NCBI GenBank assembly: GCA_030762935.1
Contig: CM060893.1
Location: 12,692,001-12,756,000, forward strand
Origin: Hymenopus coronatus
Taxonomy: Eukaryota; Arthropoda; Insecta; Mantodea; Hymenopodidae
Length of the DNA stretch: 64,000 bases
Direction: 5' to 3'
Shown here in pieces: positions 55,760 through 64,000 of this stretch. Position 1 is the first letter of the stretch. Every line of letters begins with the position of its first letter. A program made the position numbers and the translations under genes. The notes under the pieces are model-generated. The model saw nothing but the letters and a program-made list of their open reading frames with translations. It did no database searches and was not told where the DNA came from.

Positions 55760-56022
55760 GAAGACTGCAATTTCACCCATGTAAACCGGCAGCGTGTTTG
55801 CAGATTGCGAGAAGTGGCAAAAAGGAGTCAGATATCAAAGGAAAGCGGGGAATAGAGGGGTTAAAGCAATCTCTCCTCCGACAGAGACGCCAGTAGTCTT
55901 CCGGCTCTTGGACCGTCTGGTGCGATCTTCAGAGGTGCTCGCTCGGCCAGAGCAAGTGCGGTACATACTGGCGAGCGTTCCATGCGGGGATTCCCCGGCC
56001 TCCGAGCTCTAAACTAAAGGTA
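55760..56022 (+). other. GC-rich island, possible 5' exon
   Basis: A block far richer in GC than its flanks, containing GGAAAGCGGGGAATAGAGGG and GCTCGCTCGGCCAGAGCAAG. It ends CTAAACTAAAG followed by GTAAATAAG, a fair splice donor. The frame at 55794-56012 (72 codons, with LLDRLVRSSEVLARPEQVR) ends before the donor. It may be the 5' UTR exon of a gene running to the right, or an unknown repeat. Confidence 0.3.
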
Positions 56023-56152
56023 AATAAGACATTTGATAATGACGAAACGAAATTGTGGAGGAATGCACATAACCTCTGTTTTTTGTTCATTGCTTCTATA
56101 CATATTCACATTGTTCGTGAGCAATCATATGACTTTCTCTACCCACTATCAG

Positions 56153-56923
56153 TTTTTTAATTTCTCTATACGTATAGTGTATAGAGAAGGTATTGTACTC
56201 CCCCAAATTTTCAGAAAAAGGTCCGTGTGTCTGTGAACACGATAATTCAAAAACGAAAAGTCGGTAAAGTACCAAATTTGGTATTTATGTTTAGTATTTT
56301 CCAGGGATGCGACACGAAGATTTTGACAAACATCCCCCCACCCCAAACTATCCTTTACATGGAACTTTTTTCGAAAATGTTGATTTTCTCAAAAATGGCT
56401 CTAACGATTTTGATTGCAATATTGTATACTAAAGATATTTACTTAATAAATAAAATGTATATCTTGTATTTTCTGAGAATAGCCTCTGAAGACCTCTTTA
56501 TTCTGGATGAATTTTACGGAAACTGCTAAACCGTAAGAGATGGAGAAAAAGTTACCACACAAAAAATGTAGAACACGTTAAAACACACAATTTATGTTAT
56601 ATTAATTCGTTTCGTGAAGTTGATCCTTTTTTAGTTATTCTTTGTTTTTAGTTTCAGCTTTAAAAAAAAACTTTACTTTTCTCATATAGAAATTTGTCAA
56701 CTCCTGTCCATACAAAGAAACTTCAGTCACATAGCAACCAACTTTTGACTATCACTGTAACCTATAATACTCCCTTATTTCGCTTCTACTTACAAGGAAA
56801 CAAGTAATTAGACTATTTCTGTTAATTTTTTTTCTCGATTAGCATGAAGTAAATAGAAGCATAAGTGTTTTAAAAATAATTTGATGCAGAGAAAGTCATG
56901 TGAATGGAACACATCGGATTTTT
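56153..56923 (+). mobile_element. HLE1 copy, nearly complete, internal head deletion
   Basis: Head TTTCTCTATACGTATAGTGT directly followed by GAAGGTATTGTACTCCCCC; the ATACCGAGATTTCACC block is deleted and the TG tract is minimal. Tail CATGTGAATGGAACACATCG then GATTTTT. Confidence 0.87.
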
Positions 56924-56933
56924 ATTTCTTATA

Positions 56934-57830
56934 AAAAATCTGATGTGTTACACTCACATGACTTTCCCTAGCTGTTCTACAAACTTCTTACATAAGAGTA
57001 TTCTTTTTTCTGCACCTTGCTAATCGAGGTACTCATCAGCACAATGTTATTACTTAGTTCCTTATAAGTAGGAAGAAAATAAGGTAATACACTAGGTTAA
57101 ACCGATAGTCAAATGTTTTAATAGCTGTCGTTATGCGCTTGTCATTACAAATCGCTTCTTTACTTGGCCAGGAGTAGAGCAAAAGAAAAACGGACATTCC
57201 CGTCTGAGAAAAGTATAAGTACTTCACAACTGAAACTAATAACAATGAATACCTGGAAAACGGTAAGCTCCACGAAAAAAATGTATTGACATAAGTTGTG
57301 TATTTTAACAAGACCTAAATTTTTTGTACAGTAAGTTTTTGTCTATTTCTTACGGTTTACTAGTTATGCAAAAATCCGTAAAATTCATCCAGAATAAAGT
57401 AGTCTTCAGAGGCTATTCCCAGAAAATTCAATATATATATTTTGTTTGTCAAGTAAATATCTTAAATATATAAAATTTTTAATCAAAATCGTTGGAGCCA
57501 TTTTTAAGAAAATAACAATTTTCGAATTTTTTTCCATGTAAAGGGTATTTTGGGGTGTGGGGATTTTCTTGAAAATCTTCGTGTCGCATCCTTGGAGGAT
57601 ACCAAACTTAAATACCAAATTTGGTTTTCTACGGTCTTTTCATTTTGAGCTATGCTGCCCACAGATACACATACAGACAGACACACATGGACATTGTTCT
57701 AAAAATGCTTTTTTTGGATTCAGGGGTTCTCAAAACATATATTTCCGGTGATATCTCTGTATCGCATTTTTGGGTGCAATACAATACCTTCTCCATTCAC
57801 TATGTACATAGTACGTATAGGGAAAGTAAA
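56934..57830 (-). mobile_element. HLE1 copy, complete
   Basis: Inverted tail CTGATGTGTTACACTCACAT, all blocks, short CA tract, head TTCACTATGTACATAGTACG. It lies tail-to-tail with the preceding copy, about ten bases apart. Confidence 0.9.
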
Positions 57831-58030
57831 CATGGAAATATTCACTTATTATTGGTTTCTTTTGCGGGAAGAGAAGTTTTTAACAAAAACCGATAATAAT
57901 CGTAACATTTTAACAAGTGCTATTTGTAAAGTTTCGATTGGATATATATTTAAAGCTATAGCAGTTTACCCTTTCTGATCTACATAGCAACGAGAATTAT
58001 GATAACGTATATAGTAACAGCTACAAAATG

Positions 58031-58235
58031 TACGAGGGCCACCAGAAAGTGACAGACGATTTGGTATAACTAAATAATAACGAAAATTATCAACACAAAA
58101 CTTTATTTACAAACTTACACTACCTTACTCTATTTGTCACGTAATCTCCATTCTGTCAAGATATTTATTGTCACGTGGTACTAGTTTTTCAATGCCGAAG
58201 CTATACTTTTCTACCGCCAAAGAACTTATTCGTTT
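58031..58235 (-). pseudogene. mariner-like 3' end with terminal repeat
   Basis: TACGAGGGCCACCAGAAAGT at 58031 looks like a mariner terminal repeat. The minus strand that follows reads FGIEKLVPRDNKYLDRMEIT before a stop, close to the usual mariner C-terminus. Confidence 0.5.
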
Positions 58236-58405
58236 TTTTTTTTTGAATACACAAAATGTTCGGCCAATCGAATTTTATAGGCAAATAACGCAAGTCATCA
58301 GTGAGAAAATGGCGCATAATTTACGAGTAATCAAGGAAGAATCAGTGTGTAGAAAAAATACCGGAATGGAAGTTCATCAATTGTTATGGAGGGGTTGAAA
58401 GCAAA
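58236..58405 (+). pseudogene. mariner-like N-terminal fragment, opposite orientation
   Basis: The plus strand reads TQNVRPIEFYRQITQVISEK, matching the N-terminal helix-turn-helix start of mariner transposases (N-RP-EI-RQI--VYGE). It faces away from the C-terminal piece, so the element is rearranged, perhaps by internal inversion. Confidence 0.5.
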
Positions 58406-58412
58406 TGATGAT

Positions 58413-58600
58413 AAAAAACCCGATGTGTTCCATTCACATTACTTTCTCTACATCTCTGCAACAAATTATTGTTAAAAAGCTTATGCTTCTATTTACTTCA
58501 TGCTAATCAGAAAAAATTAGCAGAAATAGTCTTATTACCTGCTTCCTTGTAAGTAGCAGCGAAATAAGGAAGTACCACAGCTTAAACTGATAGTTACAAT
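58413..58600 (-). mobile_element. HLE1 tail fragment
   Basis: Inverted tail CGATGTGTTCCATTCACATT to AGCGAAATAAGGAAGTACCA. Confidence 0.82.
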
Positions 58601-58796
58601 AGAAGACTCAAGACATACATTTTAATCCTCACATACCGCTAAATCTTTAACTGGTGTTCTAATCTTTATTAATATCACGAGGAAAATATTTTTATTTCCG
58701 ATTCTCAGAACATGATATGACATGTAAGTTGCCCACATGGCAACAAGGACGATAGAAGAGAGTGGGAAAGAAAATACAACCCACATTTAACACAAA

Positions 58797-59071
58797 TGAG
58801 GTGAACAGGCGTCTGATATTAATTTATAAAACGTATAACGGGTGTGTCATGGGTTATGGAGAATTAGATTTTTTTAAAACCCCTGATATCTCGGCAACTT
58901 CTCTGACTCAGGCGTGTAGCGGGAGGATCTATTTCGATTCCTCCGTTTCACGAAACAATAGAGATATTGCCTCGTCATCAGGGGCATGCAGCACACCGTA
59001 GAACTTAAAGCGCAGATTATATTGCTCGGGAAACATAATTCTAGATTTTTAATTTGAACAACTGCAATACT
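58797..59071 (+). repeat. unknown repeat unit, copy 1
   Basis: Starts GAGGTGAACAGGCGTCTGAT and contains CCCCTGATATCTCGGCAACT and CAGGCGTGTAGCGGGAGGAT. It ends TTTGAACAACTGCAATACTA. It recurs in the same orientation at 59889. The frame through it reads ISATSLTQACSGRIYFDSS without a known domain. Confidence 0.85.
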
Positions 59072-59888
59072 AAAAATCTGATGCGTTCCATTCACATGAC
59101 CTTCTCTACATCTCTCCAACAAATTATTGTTAAAAAGCTTAGCCTTCTATTTACTTCCTGCTAAACGAGAAAAAATTAGCAGAAATAGTCATACTCAAAA
59201 GCTGGTTGCTATGTGACTGAAGTTACTTTGTTTGTATGGATAGGAGTTGACAAATTTCTATATGTGAAAGGTATAAGTTTTTAAAGCTGAAAGCAAAAAA
59301 CAAGGAATATTTCAAAAGCGATCAACTCCACGAAAAAAAAAAAATGTATATAACATAAATTGTGTGTTTTAAAGTGCTCTACATTTTTTGTGTGGTAAGT
59401 TTTTTCCATCTCTTACGGTTTAGCAATTATGTAAAATTCCGTAAAATTCATCCAGGTTAAGTAATCTTCAGAGGTTATTCCCAGAAAATTCAAGATATAC
59501 ATTTGTTTTTGTCAAGTAAATAGTTTTAATAAGCGATATTTTAATCAAAATCGTTAGAGCCATTTTTGAAAAAATCAAAATGGTATAAGAATATTCCATG
59601 TAAAGGGTAGTTGGGGGGGAGGGATTTTTCTCAAAATCTTCGTGTCGCATCCATGGAATATACTTAACTTAAATACCAAGTTTGGTATTTTACCGACTTT
59701 TTGTTTTTGAGTTATCGTGTTCGCAGACACACGGACACACACATACGGACCTTTTTCTGAAAATGCTTATTTTGGATACAGGCGACCCTAAAACATATAT
59801 TTTCTGTGAAATCTCGGTATCAGATTTTTGGGTGGAGTGCAATACTTTCTCTATACACTATGTACTTAGTACGTGTAGAGAAAGTATT
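59072..59888 (-). mobile_element. HLE1 copy, complete, between two copies of the unknown repeat
   Basis: Inverted tail CTGATGCGTTCCATTCACAT to the head at 59850-59888 (ACACTATGTACTTAGTACGT). A stretch near 59190 is deleted. Confidence 0.89.
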
Positions 59889-60142
59889 GAGGTGAACAGG
59901 CGTCTACTATTAATTTATAAAATGTATAACGGGTGTGACATACCCACGGGCTTTAAGGAGAATTAGATTTTTTAAACCCCTGATATCTCGGCAACTTCTC
60001 TGCCTCAGGCGTGTAGCGGGAGGATCTATATCGATTGGAGCTTGTCAGATCTGCAGCACACCGTAGAACTCATAGAGCAGATTATATTGCTTGGGAAAAA
60101 TAATTCTAGAATTTTAATTTGAACAACTCCAATACTAAAAAC
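59889..60142 (+). repeat. unknown repeat unit, copy 2
   Basis: GAGGTGAACAGGCGTCTACT, CCCCTGATATCTCGGCAACT and CAGGCGTGTAGCGGGAGGAT as in copy 1. About 50 bases in the middle (the TTTCACGAAACAATAGAGAT part) are deleted. Confidence 0.85.
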
Positions 60143-60282
60143 GTGCATATCTAGTTTGCAAATTATTCGTAAAAGGATTTGTTTCTACTTCATATTAAAC
60201 TTGACACTTTTTTATGAAATAGTTTCAATACACATTTTGTTATAGCTATATTAAATAATAATAATAACAACAGTAACTCCAT

Positions 60283-60530
60283 GGCACGACAGCTCACAAG
60301 GAACCTTGGCTCACCGCCCGGCCGCTGCGTCCCCCATCTCGGTCCATGGGGTGCAGTATTGGAGAGTGAGACGTGCTCAGCGCCTCGAATCCCCCGGCCG
60401 GTCAATGCGGTCCTCATGACCTGGAGCCGTTACTTCTCCATCAAGTAGTTCCTCAATTGGACCCCCAGGGACCTCACGAGGTCTCCCGTTTGGCAAGCAG
60501 CTGCGCTACCACCGCGTTAAAGAGACAACC
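60283..60530 (-). mobile_element. SINE-B copy
   Basis: Body CCATCAAGTAGTTCCTCAAT and the inverted tRNA head ACCGCGTTAAAGAGAC; part of the head with the B-box is deleted. It ends next to an HLE1 fragment. Confidence 0.8.
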
Positions 60531-60533
60531 AAA

Positions 60534-61003
60534 ATGATCAACTCTACAAAAAAATGTATATGTCACTCGTAAACTGTGTGGTTCAATGACTACATATTTT
60601 GTGGAGTGTCTATGTTTTACTTTGACTACTTCTGCAAAATCCAGTAGAGTTCAATCAGAATAAAGTAGTCTTCAGAGAGTATTCCTAGAAAATTCAAGAT
60701 ATACATTTTATTTGTCATGTAAATATTTTTAAAATACAGTGTGTTGATCAAAATGGTTAGACCCAGTTTTGAGAAAATCAAAATTTTCGAAAAATGTAAA
60801 GGGTAGTTTGGGGTGGAGGGATTTTCCTAAAAATGTTCATGTCGCATCCTTGGAAAATACTAAACTTAAATAGTAAGTTTAGTACTTTACCTACTTTTCG
60901 TTTTTGAGTTCACGCATTGACACATCTCGGTATCGAATTTTTGGGTGCTATACGATACTTTCTCTATACACTATGTGCATTGTATGTGTAGATAAAGTAA
61001 AAA
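60534..61003 (-). mobile_element. HLE1 copy, 3' part and CA tract missing
   Basis: AATGATCAACTCTACAAAAA through TTCAGAGAGTATTCCTAGAA and TTTCGTTTTTGAGTTCACGC to the head CTATACACTATGTGCATTGT. The TATATTTCCGG block is deleted. Confidence 0.85.
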
Positions 61004-61100
61004 TGTCCTGCAGAAAAACCCTGGCTGTGCACCTAAGTGTGCCATAGAGGAAGTTTTATTGGATTGGATGAAAGTTGAATCATGTGACATTCTACCTGTT

Positions 61101-61114
61101 ACGTCACGTGACGT
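61101..61114. promoter_or_regulatory. perfect palindrome combining E-box and CRE half-sites
   Basis: ACGTCACGTGACGT reads the same on both strands. It holds a CACGTG E-box core with TGACGT half-sites on both sides. It lies in a repeat-free stretch. Function is inference only. Confidence 0.3.
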
Positions 61115-61298
61115 AGAACTAGTTTCTCTTGATATAAACGTACCTATTTTAAATGAAAATAGGCAATGGTTTTTTCGTTTGCTACATTGCGAATAGACAT
61201 TGTAATTCGGTGCAGTAAATAAGTGTATCGTATTCATGTGAAGCATATAGGTAAGTAATTTATTTATATCTTTATTATAAATATTTTTGTGATGTGTA

Positions 61299-62135
61299 TT
61301 TTTCACTTTCACTACGCGTGTTTAGAGAATGTATTGTATTGCACCCAAAAATTCGATACCGAGATTTCACCGGAAATATATGTTTTGAGACCTCCTGAAT
61401 AAAAAGAAATCATTTTTAGAAAAATGTCCGTGAGTCTGTATGTGTGTGTATCTGTGGGCAGCATAGCTCAAAAACGAAAAGGCCGTTAAAAATCAAACTT
61501 GGTATTTAAGTTTGGTATCTTCCAAGGATGCGACACGAAGATTTTTAAGAAAAACCCCTCCCCCCCAACTACCATTTACATGGAAAAAATTCTAAAATTT
61601 TTATTTTCTCAAAAATGGCTCTAACGATTTTGATTAAAAATCTCTTATATTTAAGATATTTACATGACAAATAAAATATATACCTTCGATTTTCTTGGAA
61701 TAGCTTTTGAAGACATGTTTATTCTGGGGGAATTTTGTATTACTGGTAAACCGTAAGAGATAGACAAAAACTTAGCACTCAAAAAATGTAGAGCTCGTTA
61801 AAACATACAATTTATGTTATGTACATCTTTTTCTTGGAGTTAACCGTTTTTGAGATATTCCTTGTTATTATTAGTTTCAGCTTTAAAATACTTTTTCTCA
61901 TACGGGAATTTGTCAACAAAGAAACTTCAATCACATAGGAACCAGCTTTTAAAATATTTGACTATCGATTTATCCTATAGCACTCCCTCATTTCGCTTCT
62001 ACTTACAAGGAAGCAAGTAATAAGACTATTTCTGCTAATTATTTCTCGATTAGCATTAAGTAAATAGAAGAATAAGATTTTTAACAATAATTTATTGTAG
62101 AGAAAGTCATGTGAATGGAGCACATCAGATTTTTT
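61299..62135 (+). mobile_element. HLE1 copy, palindrome lost
   Basis: Head reduced to TTTTTCACTTTCACTACGCG and GTTTAGAGAATGTATTG; all later blocks and tail CATGTGAATGGAGCACATCA then GATTTTTT. Confidence 0.88.
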
Positions 62136-62406
62136 GTCATATTTGTGATATGTACTTCAGTGGCATTAATTCTGGACACTTTTCGGTAAAATTAATTTTC
62201 AGATTATAATGTTCCGTTAAACTTTTATTCAGGATTATGTTTATCTGATAAATTATAGCTAGGAAATGTTTACCACAAACTACAGCTAATTTGGTCCTTA
62301 CTTTGACCCAACTTTGGAAATATATTATTTTAAAAATTATACTCTATATTTGTTATTCTGTGTCCAATGTGAGTATTAGAATTATTGCTGCATGTTATAA
62401 TAGAGG
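62136..62406. other. AT-rich sequence, nothing recognised
   Basis: No repeat or frame of note. Confidence 0.4.
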
Positions 62407-62615
62407 AGCTTAAAATTTGGGGAAAATCTGTTAATCTTTGGGATTGACACTTCATCACCATAATCTTAAATATACAAGATTTCTCCAATATAAAATAACA
62501 AGTGATAAAATTAGGAGAATCTCATATATTTAAGATTATGGTGTTCATGGTAATCTTCATGATGTTGAAATGTCATAATATAAAATTACTAGATTCCCTA
62601 AATTTTGAGTTCTTT
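62407..62615. repeat. fold-back (MITE-like) inverted repeat
   Basis: Left arm AAAATTTGGGGAAAATCTGT ... CACCATAATCTTAAATATAC and right arm, in inverse, AAAATTTAGGGAATCTAGTA ... CACCATAATCTTAAATATAT. The inner arms (62456-62488 and 62511-62543) match nearly perfectly around a loop of about 22 bases. Confidence 0.75.
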
Positions 62616-62820
62616 TACGCAATAATTCCAACTTTCATATTAGATATAATATAAAATAAAACATGTGTGTATATACCGAAATATTTTTACAGAATATGTA
62701 GATTACTTAAATAAGTAATTTGAGATAGGAGACTTATGGCCTGTTTTTCGAAGTAACGGTTCTAAGTATCTGAAGTCCCGGTACGCCACGTATCGCGGCA
62801 CTTCGTCTGGAATGAAAAAA

Positions 62821-63631
62821 ACATGTGATGTGTTCCATTCACATGACTTTCTCCGTATCTCTGTAACAAGTTATTCTTAAAAAGCGTATACTTCTATTTA
62901 CTTCACGCTTATCAGAAAAATTTAGCAGAAATAGTCTTATTACTTGCTTCCTTGTAAGTAGGAGCGAAATGAGGGAGTATCATAGGCTAAAGGTAAAGCC
63001 AAAAGCTGGTTGCTATGTGACTGATGTTCCTTTGTTTGTATGGACGGGAGTTAACAAACTCCTGTATGAGAAAAGTATAACATTTTCAAAGTTGAAACCA
63101 AGAAAAAGGAGTATTTCAAAAACGATCAACTCCACGAAAAAAAAATCCATCTCTTACGGTTTAGTAGTTATGCAAAATTCATCCAGAATAAAGTAGTCTT
63201 TAGAGGCTATTCCCAGAAAATTCAAAATATACATTTTATTTTTTCATGTAAATATCTTTAATATGCGATATTTTAATCAAAATCGTTAGAGCCATTTTTT
63301 AGAAAATAAAAATTTTCGAAAAAAGTTTCATGTAAAGGGTAGTTTGGGGTGGGGGGATTTTTCTCAAAATCTTCGTGTCGCATCCCTGGAAGATATTGAA
63401 CTTAAATACCAAGTTTGGTATTTTACTGACTTTTCGTTTTTAAGTTATCGTGTTCACAGACACACGGACACACACACACACACACGGACCTTTTTTGAAA
63501 ATGCTTTTTTTTTTTGGATATTGGAGACCCTAAAACATATATTTCCGGTGAAATCTCGGTATCGAATTTTTGGGTGGAGTGCAATACCTTCTCTATACAC
63601 TATGTACATAGTGCGTATAGAGAAAGTAATA
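62821..63631 (-). mobile_element. HLE1 copy, complete
   Basis: Inverted tail GTGATGTGTTCCATTCACAT, internal blocks (about 60 bases after CCACGAAAAAAAAATCC are missing), CA tract at 63459-63485, head CTATACACTATGTACATAGT and GCGTATAGAGAAAG. Confidence 0.9.
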
Positions 63632-64000
63632 AAAAGCATTTACTCTATGACAGGAATCAAACTCATGACCTTTGGGATAGCAGCTTCCGGCGTTACGCAT
63701 TAAGTCAGCAGAGCAGTAGAAAAAACGTCACTAGAGCAGGCTACATAACTCAAGAACGCAATGAATGCTCAGTGTCGCACTGTCAAGTGATTAGTTCGAG
63801 ATTTTACAGATTTTTGCGACATTAAATCTTGAGAACGCTAGTAACGACCTGCTAAAAATCGATGTTTCTATACTCGGGCAGCAGTTTTAAAGACATTCTA
63901 AGCCATTTTTTCAACCTGCTTTGCTTTAACACCGACTTTTCAGCACCTGATACCCACACGTTTAACGCTATGTAGCTGCGTTATATTTATCCGGGGACCA
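63632..64000. other. end of window; possible tRNA-like SINE head on the minus strand
   Basis: On the minus strand CTCTGCTGACTTAATGCGTA and GGTCATGAGTTTGATTCCTG at 63659-63714 resemble an A-box and B-box. The rest to 64000 shows no feature. Confidence 0.35.

Noticed and set aside
1000..63631. CRISPR array or satellite made of HLE1
   Set aside because: Copies are 0.85 kb, dispersed in both orientations, with no regular spacers; the setting is eukaryotic.

Overview
This window is a stretch of animal nuclear DNA, most likely from an arthropod and probably an insect. It is AT-rich. A conserved gene is split into short exons by introns of 1.5 to 4.5 kb with GT/AG ends. Around it lie tRNA-derived SINEs with target-site duplications, mariner, hAT and pogo-like DNA transposons, Penelope-like and LINE retroelements, and many microsatellites. 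Nothing bacterial or viral was seen. The order of the arthropod cannot be fixed from the sequence.

The one clear host gene is the 3' part of an Unc-13 family gene of the Munc13-4/BAIAP3 type (insect Unc-13-4B/staccato-like), on the + strand from 2083 to the stop at 25290-25292. Nine exons are visible. Their phases join exactly and give 506 residues: the end of the MUN/MHD2 region, a C-terminal C2 domain, and a short basic tail. Earlier exons lie left of the window.

Most of the rest is repeats. The dominant one is a family of about 0.83-0.9 kb units, here called HLE1 (a local name). I count more than 45 complete or partial copies in both orientations, covering by hand estimate about 40% of the window. 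Each unit has a palindromic head, an internal (TG)n tract, conserved internal blocks, a tail hairpin and a terminal T-run. Head-to-tail tandem junctions occur. These features resemble non-autonomous Helentron-type elements (HINEs), but that assignment is inference. In three Unc-13 introns the HLE1 tail lies 3 to about 24 nt before the 3' splice site, so it sits in or forms the polypyrimidine tract.

Layout: 1-25.3 kb, Unc-13 exons embedded in HLE1, SINE-A, Penelope, hAT, LINE and pogo-like fragments; 25.3-30.2 kb, quieter AT-rich DNA with one complete but dead mariner; 30.2-39 kb, HLE1 with SINE and LINE insertions; 39.4-40.3 kb, a CpG-rich stretch holding a possible small exon on the minus strand; 40.7-44.6 kb, HLE1 and SINEs; 44.6-45.9 kb, a near-perfect (ACAT)n array of about 1.26 kb; 46-64 kb, dense HLE1 copies in both orientations, a rearranged mariner, a duplicated unknown repeat, a GC-rich possible 5' exon and a fold-back element.

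SINE-A, SINE-B and similar are local labels for tRNA-headed repeats. All boundaries of degenerate copies are approximate.
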